A stretch of DNA of 6,165 nt from Burkholderiaceae bacterium (GTDB lineage Bacteria; Pseudomonadota; Gammaproteobacteria; Burkholderiales; Burkholderiaceae). Shown here piece after piece: positions 1 through 4,766 of this stretch; within the stretch, counting starts at the first letter, position 1; every line of letters begins with the position of its first letter. Position numbers and translations under genes: made by a program. The stretch is from positions 1 to 6,165 of the forward strand of contig CANHDS010000037.1 in NCBI GenBank assembly GCA_947459465.1, given 5' to 3'. The notes beneath the pieces were generated by a model. The model saw nothing but the letters and a program-made list of their open reading frames with translations. It searched no databases and was not told where the DNA came from.

Positions 1-289
1 CGCCAATATTATTGACATTCGTAAAGAGGGCAGTCTTGCTATCAATTCGTTTGATGCTTGCAATCGTGGTGGGTTCACCAATGCTAAATTTTGAACCGGT
101 CCAACGGTCTGGTCGAATAAAATCGCCATTTACCAACTTGCCACGATAGGTCTTCATATAAAGACAATCCTTTTGATTAAGAATCAAGCCAGCAGGATCG
201 TCTTTACGTTCAAACCAACTGGCCTGCAATAGCGTGCTTGTTAGAAGAAGCGGCGTATAAATGGTAAGTTTAACTAGACGCTTAATCAT
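1..289 (-). CDS. Secreted protein of unknown function, 3' end beyond the left edge
   Basis: A leftward frame opens at the ATG complementary to 287-289 and stays open for 96 codons to the window edge, so the C-terminus is missing. Residues 1-23 look like a Sec signal peptide: Lys3, Arg4 and Lys7 precede a hydrophobic stretch (residues 8-21) that ends in LQA, with probable cleavage before Ser24-Trp25. The visible mature part is soluble and rather basic, with one cysteine (Cys40), a YMKTYRG segment and a WTGSKFSIGEP segment. I do not recognise the family. The start lies 15 bp after the stop of the glycine-zipper lipoprotein gene, and no good Shine-Dalgarno is visible, so it is probably the downstream member of that operon and may depend on translation of its neighbour. 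The likely location is periplasm or outside; the role is unknown. That the frame is a real gene is supported by the signal peptide, the spacing and the absence of stops. Confidence 0.72.
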   Translation of the reverse strand, partial: MIKRLVKLTIYTPLLLTSTLLQASWFERKDDPAGLILNQKDCLYMKTYRGKLVNGDFIRPDRWTGSKFSIGEPTTIASIKRIDSKTALFTNVNNIG

Positions 290-304
290 GATTTGGGTAC
301 TAAA

Positions 305-685
305 TCAATTGAGAACCTTGTAACCACGGCCTACAAGACATTTCTTAACGATCGCTTCTTGCGATTCATTGCCCTTGTAAGCGCCACCCGCAGCGCCAAT
401 TACTGCCCCGGCTCCTGCAGCCTGAACAATCTCGGTACGGTTACCGCCGGTAACCAGTCCTAATAATCCGCCAACCACAGCACCCGCGCCCGCGCCTTTG
501 GCGGCTGTACCACCCATACCGCTAGCTTCTTTGGCATAGTCTTGGCATTCTGCAAGATCCTTTTCGTAGCGGGCTTCATTCACTCCTTTCATATCCACAA
601 TGGGGCGAACATCGGCCCCAGCGCAGGCAATCAGCAGCAATACCGTTAGAGGCATTAGATAGATTTTGGAAGTTCGATAATTCAT
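305..685 (-). CDS. Glycine-zipper outer-membrane lipoprotein
   Basis: This is a 126-residue predicted lipoprotein. Residues 1-21 form a type II signal peptide with lipobox LIAC (18-21), so Cys21 would be lipidated. The residue after it is Ala, not Asp, which by the Lol sorting rule favours the outer membrane. Two glycine-zipper segments follow, about residues 64-81 (GAGAGAVVGGLLGLVTGG) and 89-105 (AAGAGAVIGAAGGAYKG). The pattern is that of the Rickettsia 17-kDa-antigen/glycine-zipper group, whose members sit in or against the outer membrane. Cys47 and Cys116 flank the zippers and could form a disulfide. The C-terminal CLVGRGYKVL block also recurs in such proteins. The start is well supported: GAGGAGG (complement of 693-699) lies 6 to 7 nt before the ATG. 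That Shine-Dalgarno core would sit in the loop of a 4-bp ATTG/CAAT stem, which is marginal. The gene follows the cyclotransferase gene by 44 bp. The exact function is unknown; a structural or stress-related envelope role is inference. Confidence 0.88.
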   Translation of the reverse strand: MNYRTSKIYLMPLTVLLLIACAGADVRPIVDMKGVNEARYEKDLAECQDYAKEASGMGGTAAKGAGAGAVVGGLLGLVTGGNRTEIVQAAGAGAVIGAAGGAYKGNESQEAIVKKCLVGRGYKVLN

Positions 686-704
686 GGAATTGCCTCCTCA
701 ATGA

Positions 705-733
705 ATTAAATCAAAGGCTGTATCGATCGTCAA
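705..733 (-). promoter_or_regulatory. Candidate sigma-70 promoter for the glycine-zipper lipoprotein gene
   Basis: Read leftward, TTGACG (complement of 728-733) and TTTAAT (complement of 705-710) are separated by exactly 17 bp, which is close to the sigma-70 consensus. The -35 overlaps the TGA stop of the upstream cyclotransferase gene. The predicted transcription start, about 698, falls at the edge of the Shine-Dalgarno, giving an unusually short leader of about 13 nt. That weakens the call. It could add independent expression to a gene that also lies in a three-gene leftward run. Confidence 0.35.
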
Positions 734-1155
734 GGCTTGAAGTATTCCGTCCTAAAATGACCATCCATAATGCGCTCCAAACCTTGTGGGTCGTGCTGAT
801 AGAGATAAACCCAGGCGATTTGCCATTCTGACTTTTCTATCGTTTCAATAGAGCGTATTACGCGGAGATATTCATGCGGCCTGCGATCGTTGGGTGAGCA
901 TTCCTCATAGCGATCGATTTCATCAAATAATTGTGGGTTATCTACGCGCCATAGCTCTCCATGAACCCAGCTATCTTCAGGATTGATCGACTCATGAGGC
1001 CGATCCATGGCACCCGGATACCAGCTTATTCGATAGAGTAAACCGGGCATCCTTGCCGCACCTAAGCACCTAGCTCCCGCATGAAACTGCCTGGCATTAG
1101 GATGGTCAAAGGGGCTCATCAAGGTTCCGTAAACGAAGAGTAAATTGGTCTGCAT
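730..1155 (-). CDS. Gamma-glutamylcyclotransferase-fold (AIG2-like) protein
   Basis: This is a 141-residue cytosolic protein of the GGCT/AIG2-like superfamily. The family signature VYGTL is at residues 8-12; it forms the substrate-binding loop. A PGLLYRI block (37-43) and a GELWRV block (66-71) follow, then DRYEEC (81-86), where Glu84 is in the position of the family's catalytic acid. WVYLY (115-119) is the usual last strand. The length is normal for a bacterial single-domain member. Characterised members cyclise gamma-glutamyl peptides to 5-oxoproline or act on gamma-glutamylamines; the substrate here cannot be read from sequence, and an unusually long insert lies between PGLLYRI and GELWRV (about 44-65). 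The start is fixed because VYGTL must be near the N-terminus, although no Shine-Dalgarno stands at normal spacing (an AGGGG is 19 nt away). The gene is divergent from the CBS gene and is probably first in the leftward run. Confidence 0.85.
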   Translation of the reverse strand: MQTNLLFVYGTLMSPFDHPNARQFHAGARCLGAARMPGLLYRISWYPGAMDRPHESINPEDSWVHGELWRVDNPQLFDEIDRYEECSPNDRRPHEYLRVIRSIETIEKSEWQIAWVYLYQHDPQGLERIMDGHFRTEYFKP

Positions 1156-1230
1156 GATTGGTATTACATGGAAACCCCTAATAGGAGAAAGTAAAAAGCC
1201 TATTCACAATCAAAATCTTAATCGATGGAT

Positions 1231-1235
1231 GAGGT
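1231..1235 (+). promoter_or_regulatory. Shine-Dalgarno that decides the start of the CBS-domain gene
   Basis: GAGGT lies 10 nt before the ATG at 1246, whereas the in-frame ATG at 1225 has only AT-rich sequence before it. This site favours initiation at 1246 and makes the first seven codons from 1225 probably untranslated. Confidence 0.55.
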
Positions 1236-1245
1236 ACATAAAAAA

Positions 1246-1674
1246 ATGAAAACCGTAAGTCAGTTACTTGCAGAAAAAAACCATCGGATCGAAACCATCA
1301 CTCCCAATGTGCATGTGTTTGATGCTTTAAAACTCATGCTTGAAAAAGATATCGGCTCGCTACTGGTCATTGAGTTTGGTAATCTCGTTGGAATTTTTAC
1401 TGAGCGCGACTATGCCCGTAAATTAGTCTTACAAGGTAAAAGCTCACAAAACACACTCGTGCGCGATGTGATGAGTACCAAACTCATTACCGTTAAGTCT
1501 GAGGACAGTCTTGACCACTGCATGCAGCTTGTGACCGAGAAACGCATTCGTCATCTACCCGTTCTAGATGGCGGCCGCTTAATTGGGATGCTTTCGATTG
1601 GCGATTTACTGAAAGCCGCACTAGCAGAGCAGGCTGCTACGATTGCGCAACTCGAGGCCTACATTAATTCTTAA
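1246..1674 (+). CDS. Stand-alone CBS-domain-pair (Bateman module) protein
   Basis: This is a 142-residue cytosolic protein made almost entirely of two CBS domains. CBS1 spans about 14-62 and carries GIFTERD (49-55). CBS2 spans about 74-128, opens with VRDVMS (72-77) and carries HLPVL (103-107) and GMLSIGD (114-120). The G-I-x-T/S-x-x-D pattern is the ribose/phosphate-binding motif seen in CBS pairs that bind AMP, ATP or other adenosyl ligands, so nucleotide sensing is likely but not shown. No enzymatic or DNA-binding domain is attached; the C-terminal tail (about 125-142) is Ala/Gln-rich and probably helical. I chose the ATG at 1246 because of the GAGGT upstream; the ATG at 1225 would add seven residues. 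It ends on a TTAA shared with the convergent neighbour. The partner protein it might regulate is not evident from context. Confidence 0.88.
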   Translation: MKTVSQLLAEKNHRIETITPNVHVFDALKLMLEKDIGSLLVIEFGNLVGIFTERDYARKLVLQGKSSQNTLVRDVMSTKLITVKSEDSLDHCMQLVTEKRIRHLPVLDGGRLIGMLSIGDLLKAALAEQAATIAQLEAYINS

Positions 1675-2048
1675 ATCCCCATTTCTTTAAATACATCTTT
1701 TGCAGTTCGGAAGCTATCAATGGCTGCAGGGACACCACAATAAATTGCTGATTGTAAGAAGATCTCGGCGATTTCTTCTTTACTCAAGCCATTATTGATC
1801 GCACCCTTGACATGCAGTTTGAGCTCATGGGGTCGGTTGAGCGCTGTGAGCATTGCCAAATTAACAATACTGCGGGTTTTGCGATCAAGTCCAGGCCGAT
1901 TCCAGATTTCATTCCAGCAGTATTCGGTAACCAGCTCTTGAAGCGGTAAATTAAATGCATCGGCATTGCGGATCGCTTGATCTACATACTCAGCACCCAG
2001 TACTTCACGACGGGTCTTTAAACCTTTTTCAAAAGCATCACGATTCAT
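1671..2048 (-). CDS. Carboxymuconolactone decarboxylase (PcaC-like) family protein
   Basis: This is a 125-residue soluble protein with the full PcaC-type pattern: EIWNRPGLDRKTRS (47-60), LAMLTALNRPHELKLH (64-79), NNG (85-87) and EIFLQSAIYCGVPAA (95-109). The length equals that of bacterial 4-carboxymuconolactone decarboxylases, which convert gamma-carboxymuconolactone to beta-ketoadipate enol-lactone in the protocatechuate pathway. His79 and Glu47 are candidate active-site residues. It lacks the CxxC of AhpD-type peroxidase relatives; Cys104 stands alone. No other pca gene is in the window, so the true substrate is open and I do not assign pcaC. The start is supported by AAGGAGA (complement of 2054-2060) about 6 nt before the ATG. 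The stop codon overlaps that of the CBS gene by 3 to 4 bp. The upstream region is a 45-bp divergent spacer shared with a lipoprotein gene. Confidence 0.87.
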   Translation of the reverse strand: MNRDAFEKGLKTRREVLGAEYVDQAIRNADAFNLPLQELVTEYCWNEIWNRPGLDRKTRSIVNLAMLTALNRPHELKLHVKGAINNGLSKEEIAEIFLQSAIYCGVPAAIDSFRTAKDVFKEMGI

Positions 2049-2058
2049 AGCGGTCTCC

Positions 2059-2073
2059 TTAGTGAGTGACTAA
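2059..2073. repeat. Short perfect dyad TTAGT-N5-ACTAA in the divergent spacer
   Basis: Five-base arms (2059-2063 and 2069-2073) flank GAGTG. In the leftward transcript the second arm runs directly into the Shine-Dalgarno of the decarboxylase-family gene, sharing two bases with it. It could be an operator between the divergent genes or a small RNA hairpin next to the ribosome site. The function is inference, and arms this short can arise by chance. Confidence 0.35.
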
Positions 2074-2078
2074 ACAGC

Positions 2079-2086
2079 AGTATAGT
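2079..2086. promoter_or_regulatory. Overlapping divergent -10-like elements
   Basis: AGTATAGT reads as TATACT leftward (complement of 2079-2084) and TATAGT rightward (2081-2086). A leftward start would be near 2072. A rightward start would be near 2093, one base before the ATG of the lipoprotein gene, implying a leaderless message. No good -35 is visible on either side, so only the -10 assignment has support. Confidence 0.35.
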
Positions 2087-2093
2087 TATAGGC

Positions 2094-2360
2094 ATGCGCA
2101 ACCACTCGATTCTCGGAATTCTCATCATCGCACTGGGCTTATCTGCCTGCGGAACCCCACAAAGTGGATTCCGAGTAGTTAATCGATCCGATGGCATGAT
2201 TGGCGTGCAGGCAGTCAAAGGCGCTAAAGAAATCGAAGCTCAGGAGTTAGCTACTAAAGAATGTAAAAAGAGTGGTAAATCCGTTGCTCGAATTTCAGAA
2301 GCGCGGACAACGCACAACGATAATTTCCCAATGATTTACATCTACCAATGCCTACGCTAA
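2094..2360 (+). CDS. Small predicted lipoprotein of unknown function
   Basis: This is an 88-residue protein with a clear type II signal peptide: Arg2, a hydrophobic core (6-17) and lipobox LSAC (16-19). Cys19 would be lipidated, and Gly20 at +2 favours the outer membrane. The mature part is only 70 residues and has two further cysteines, Cys57 and Cys86, which could pair. The segment EAQELATKECKKSGK (48-62) resembles the Cys-containing helix in other short proteobacterial lipoproteins, but I do not recognise a named family. There is no convincing Shine-Dalgarno (only TAGG close to the ATG), and a -10-like TATAGT sits 7 bp before the start, so translation may be leaderless. It is divergent from the decarboxylase-family gene and lies 27 bp before the LON-domain gene on the same strand, so it could be first in that operon. 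Confidence 0.8.
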   Translation: MRNHSILGILIIALGLSACGTPQSGFRVVNRSDGMIGVQAVKGAKEIEAQELATKECKKSGKSVARISEARTTHNDNFPMIYIYQCLR

Positions 2361-2387
2361 AGGTCATTTGCTCAATACTTTAATCAA

Positions 2388-3032
2388 ATGTCTATTCATA
2401 CACATACTCAAACCATTCCACTATTTCCATTAGGAACCACCTTATTTCCTGATGGTGTCATGCTTCTCAAAATCTTTGAGGTGCGTTATCTAGACATGGT
2501 GAAGCAATGTGTACGCGAGGGTTCTGGCTTTGGAATTGTGACGCTCAATAGCGGGGACGAAGTGCGTATGCCCGGTCAAGAGGTTGGCTTTAATGCAGTA
2601 GGAACCTACGCCCGTATTCAAGAGTTCGAAGCAGTCCAGCCTAGTTTATTCATGATTCAATGCCATGGAGAACAGCGCTTTCGTGTGAAAACTAGTGAAA
2701 CTAAACGCAATGGCTTGATCGTGGCCGATGTTGACTTTATCGAAGACGATGCCTTCATGGAGGTCCCAGAGGATCTAAAAATTGCCTCAACGGTCTTAGG
2801 TAAAGTCATTCAGTCCTTTAAGGAGCAGGGCGCAGCCCTTGGAAAGGAACTACCATTTAGCAAACCCTATCGATTTAATGAATGCGGTTGGGTTGCTAAT
2901 CGTTGGTGCGAGCTGTTGCAATTAAGCCCCGGTCAGAAGCAATTTTTTCTGGAGCAAGAAAGCCCGCGCCTTCGTCTGGATTTAATCCATGAACTATTAG
3001 AAGAGATGGGCGTCTACAAGGCCGTTAAGTAA
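2388..3032 (+). CDS. Free-standing LON substrate-binding-domain protein
   Basis: This is a 214-residue cytosolic protein corresponding to the N-terminal (LAN/LON) domain of Lon protease without the ATPase and peptidase parts. It shows the family opening IPLFPLGTTLFPDG (10-23) and KIFEVRYLDM (28-37), then a FGIVTLN strand and a GTYARIQEFE strand, with a helical C-terminal half. Stand-alone members of this group are widespread in proteobacteria; their role is poorly defined and probably involves binding proteins or peptides, not cleaving them. The ATG at 2388 leaves nine residues before PLFPLG, which is normal. No Shine-Dalgarno is visible near it, so initiation may depend on AT-rich leader sequence or on readthrough from the lipoprotein gene 27 bp upstream. 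The stop is 2 bp before the Smr gene. There is no sign of an eroded full-length Lon downstream, so this is a genuine single-domain gene. Confidence 0.88.
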   Translation: MSIHTHTQTIPLFPLGTTLFPDGVMLLKIFEVRYLDMVKQCVREGSGFGIVTLNSGDEVRMPGQEVGFNAVGTYARIQEFEAVQPSLFMIQCHGEQRFRVKTSETKRNGLIVADVDFIEDDAFMEVPEDLKIASTVLGKVIQSFKEQGAALGKELPFSKPYRFNECGWVANRWCELLQLSPGQKQFFLEQESPRLRLDLIHELLEEMGVYKAVK

Positions 3033-3034
3033 TT

Positions 3035-3487
3035 GTGAACCATTCCTACGAATGTTCGGTCTGTGGAAACACTCGTCCTGTTACTGGCGAATGCCCATTT
3101 TGTAATACGACAATTGCACCTCATGCACATTCGGATACCGATGTGATTAACCTAGAACTTGATAACCCCACTAGCGAGGAAGCCCTTGATCAGTTAACGC
3201 ATTACATTCGGGCGGCTAGTGAGGCTCAAATTAGGGCCTTGGTTGTGATTCATGGATATGGCTCTAGTGGAAAGGGTGGCAATATCCGCAAAAAGATCCG
3301 TGAAGCCTTAGAGCATAATTATTTTGCTGATCGAGTGAGCGAGTATTATCACGGTGAAGATCTTAAGCATCAATCGGATTTGTATCGGGACGTCATTAAA
3401 CGACGACCTGCGCTCAAGAAGCACTTTAAATTGTTTAAAGAGGGAAATGCTGGAATGACTTTATTAATGATGCACTCTCACATCTAA
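3035..3487 (+). CDS. Zinc-ribbon plus Smr-domain protein
   Basis: This is a 150-residue protein with two parts. Residues 7-23 hold CSVC and CPFC (Cys7, Cys10, Cys20, Cys23), a four-cysteine zinc ribbon with a short knuckle-to-knuckle spacing. Residues 36-110 match an Smr domain: PTSEEAL (44-50) followed by LVVIHGYGSSGKGGNIRKKI (68-87), which is the HGxGxG loop and helix of the MutS2/Smr family. Smr domains bind nucleic acid and some are endonucleases, including ribosome-rescue mRNA nucleases. The upstream LDxR/LDLHG motif, important for nuclease activity in several Smr proteins, is replaced by NLELDNP (38-44), so cleavage is doubtful while binding is plausible. Start: GTG at 3035, only 2 bp after the LON stop, with no clear Shine-Dalgarno; the CxxC position fixes the N-terminus nearby. 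Coupled translation is likely. The C-terminal segment 108-150 is basic and then hydrophobic (MTLLMM) and is unassigned. Confidence 0.83.
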   Translation: MNHSYECSVCGNTRPVTGECPFCNTTIAPHAHSDTDVINLELDNPTSEEALDQLTHYIRAASEAQIRALVVIHGYGSSGKGGNIRKKIREALEHNYFADRVSEYYHGEDLKHQSDLYRDVIKRRPALKKHFKLFKEGNAGMTLLMMHSHI

Positions 3488-3492
3488 CTACT

Positions 3493-4509
3493 ATGCCTAA
3501 CTATTGGTCGACTAGCGGTTTTGAGACATTAGAAGTGAATGCAGATCGCCATCTCGTGGTGACTGATAACTTTTTAAGAACCTATCTTGCGCGCCCCGAG
3601 CTGAGTCTAATTCCCCAGTCCTGCACCCAGGAGCGCGCTATTCATCAGCGCCTATTGAATTCGCCACGCGAAGAAATTAGCCAATCCGAGATTCAGAAAA
3701 TTGCGGATACCGATGTCCAGGCTAATTATGAAATTTGGTTTCGTTACCGATCTAAATTATTAGCTGCAAGCTCCCTAGAGCATTTCTATATGAGCTTATT
3801 CCAAGGAAAGGGCGTGGATGTCCCCCCTTTGTTTGTCAGTCAGCTAACTCAAATTTTTCTACGACATATGCTCGGCGAGAACCCAGACCCGTATGAGCTC
3901 AGGATGGCAGAGTTCTTCTTTCGCACCCAGAAGGTGAGCATCTTGGAGGGCGGTGTTTTGATGGCGGCTGACCATGAGACCATTGAACGAAATGCCCAGG
4001 CTTCGGACTTTGGCAATATTGTTGATCTTCTTAAGAACCAATCGTTAGCGGCACGCACCATCGACTTGGATGTGTTACATCCTGACAATGCCAAATCCTA
4101 TTGGGGGCGAGATGAGTTCTTTGATTTTGCAGTTCAGCTCAATTTTGATCAGCCCGCATTACCAGCCTTAGCGCGGCTTCTTGAAAAATGGATCAAACAT
4201 TTCTTGGGCATCGACACAACGATTACTCCTTTGAAGGAGATTTCCGACTCGAAGTGGGTTTGGCATGTTGGGTTAGACGCCGCAGCCACCGAGATTCTCA
4301 ATGGGCTGTATCAAGAGCAGACCCTCGATGAAAGCATTCTGAATCGCCTCATTTGCCTATTTAGGCTCGAATTTAAGGACCAAAGCCCAGTTCTTGCCCA
4401 AGTTCGGGGTAAGCCTGTCTATTTGGGCCTTGCAATGAATGATCAGTCCCAAATTAAGCTAAAGCCCCAGAATCTCTTATTTAACCTTCCCTTAAGCCCT
4501 GTTTCCTAA
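3493..4509 (+). CDS. Uncharacterised protein, probably DUF6352-like
   Basis: This is a 338-residue soluble protein with no signal peptide, membrane segment or cysteine cluster. The opening YWSTSGF (4-10), VTDNFLRTYLARPELSLIPQ (23-42) and IADTDVQANYEIWFRYR look like the Burkholderiales family DUF6352 as I remember it; that match is from memory. Further landmarks are VPPLFVSQL, an acidic ELRMAEFFFRTQKVSI segment, SYWGRDEFFDF and a C-terminal VYLGLAMN strand. The function is unknown and I see no catalytic signature. It starts 5 bp after the Smr stop without a Shine-Dalgarno, so it is very likely translated by coupling and works with, or is co-expressed with, the LON and Smr proteins. T-rich sequence follows its stop, but I found no convincing terminator stem. 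Confidence 0.85.
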   Translation: MPNYWSTSGFETLEVNADRHLVVTDNFLRTYLARPELSLIPQSCTQERAIHQRLLNSPREEISQSEIQKIADTDVQANYEIWFRYRSKLLAASSLEHFYMSLFQGKGVDVPPLFVSQLTQIFLRHMLGENPDPYELRMAEFFFRTQKVSILEGGVLMAADHETIERNAQASDFGNIVDLLKNQSLAARTIDLDVLHPDNAKSYWGRDEFFDFAVQLNFDQPALPALARLLEKWIKHFLGIDTTITPLKEISDSKWVWHVGLDAAATEILNGLYQEQTLDESILNRLICLFRLEFKDQSPVLAQVRGKPVYLGLAMNDQSQIKLKPQNLLFNLPLSPVS

Positions 4510-4524
4510 GTATTTTTTCTCCTT

Positions 4525-4543
4525 TTGCATTTGTGCAATGCAA
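4525..4543. repeat. Inverted repeat TTGCAT-N7-ATGCAA
   Basis: The six-base arms (4525-4530 and 4538-4543) are perfectly complementary. The second arm is part of a direct repeat TGCAATGCAA (4534-4543), so TTGCA can also pair with 4534-4538. It lies just upstream of the -10 of the next gene, where an operator could sit. No T-tract follows it, so it is not a typical terminator. Confidence 0.35.
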
Positions 4544-4561
4544 TAATATCTAGGGTATACT
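4531..4561 (+). promoter_or_regulatory. Candidate promoter for the small gene and the FrnE-like gene
   Basis: TATACT at 4556-4561 is a good -10 with a predicted start near 4568 and a leader of about 22 nt carrying the Shine-Dalgarno. The only -35-like hexamer is TTGTGC (4531-4536), with a long 19-bp spacer and three consensus matches, so an activator or another -35 may be involved. Its place in the 80-bp gap between two operons makes a promoter here likely. Confidence 0.45.
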
Positions 4562-4580
4562 ATTAGGTATAAACCCTTAG
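4550..4580 (+). repeat. Imperfect inverted repeat spanning the -10 and leader, reaching the Shine-Dalgarno
   Basis: The left arm CTAGGGTATAC (4550-4560) pairs with the right arm GTAT-aa-ACCC-t-TAG (4567-4580), giving eleven pairs with a 2-nt and a 1-nt bulge around the loop TATTAG. As DNA it would be an operator-like dyad over the promoter. As RNA, in any transcript reading in from upstream, it would pair the first two bases of AGGAG (4579-4583). The pairing is seen; the regulatory role is inference. Confidence 0.42.
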
Positions 4581-4589
4581 GAGAAGAAA

Positions 4590-4766
4590 ATGACAAGCAA
4601 CACCATTAAACCGACCATAGCTGGAAGTTCCATTGGACTGACCGCCGGATCTGGCTCAGGCATCTTGGCTGCTATCCTCAAAACATTGCGTATGATTGGC
4701 AGTGCTTGGGAAGAGTCCAGAGTGGAATATAAAAAGCGAGCCATCTTGGGTGGCGGTTGGGAATAA
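4590..4766 (+). CDS. Small 58-residue protein of unknown function upstream of the FrnE-like gene
   Basis: This short frame begins with ATG, 6 nt after a strong AGGAG (4579-4583), and ends in TAA at 4764-4766. The protein begins MTSNTIKP, then has a glycine/alanine-rich, mildly hydrophobic stretch (about 10-30, with GSGSGILAAIL at 20-30), a basic amphipathic part with TLRMIGSAW (32-40), and a charged C-terminus ending LGGGWE. There are no cysteines and no clear signal peptide. The glycine-rich stretch could be a short membrane or oligomerisation segment; this is inference. I do not recognise the family. The strong Shine-Dalgarno, the -10 upstream and the zero-base junction with the next gene argue that it is real. 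It is in the same frame as the next gene, separated only by its stop codon, so translation of the two is probably coupled. Alternatively it could be a leader peptide that sets expression of the oxidoreductase. Confidence 0.66.
   Translation: MTSNTIKPTIAGSSIGLTAGSGSGILAAILKTLRMIGSAWEESRVEYKKRAILGGGWE

Noticed and set aside
481..500. GC-rich repetitive stretch in the lipoprotein gene, considered as a DNA repeat.
   Set aside because: It is explained by the Gly/Ala codons of the glycine-zipper segment.
1784..1966. Second leftward open frame inside the decarboxylase-family gene.
   Set aside because: It is on the same strand but in a different frame from a gene with complete family motifs; its product looks like an out-of-frame shadow.
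2388..3032. LON-domain gene considered as a broken remnant of Lon protease.
   Set aside because: The single-domain length is normal for the stand-alone family, and the following sequence encodes an unrelated intact gene with no ATPase or peptidase motifs.
3849..4094. Two leftward open frames inside the DUF6352-like gene (3849-4094 and 3859-4041).
   Set aside because: They lie wholly inside a long coding gene on the other strand, have no ribosome site, and their products have no recognisable domain or plausible composition.
4490..4520. Intrinsic terminator after the DUF6352-like gene, suggested by a T-rich run at 4511-4520.
   Set aside because: The only nearby pairing is a 4-bp CTTA/TAAG stem with a large loop; there is no stable GC-rich hairpin before the T-run.
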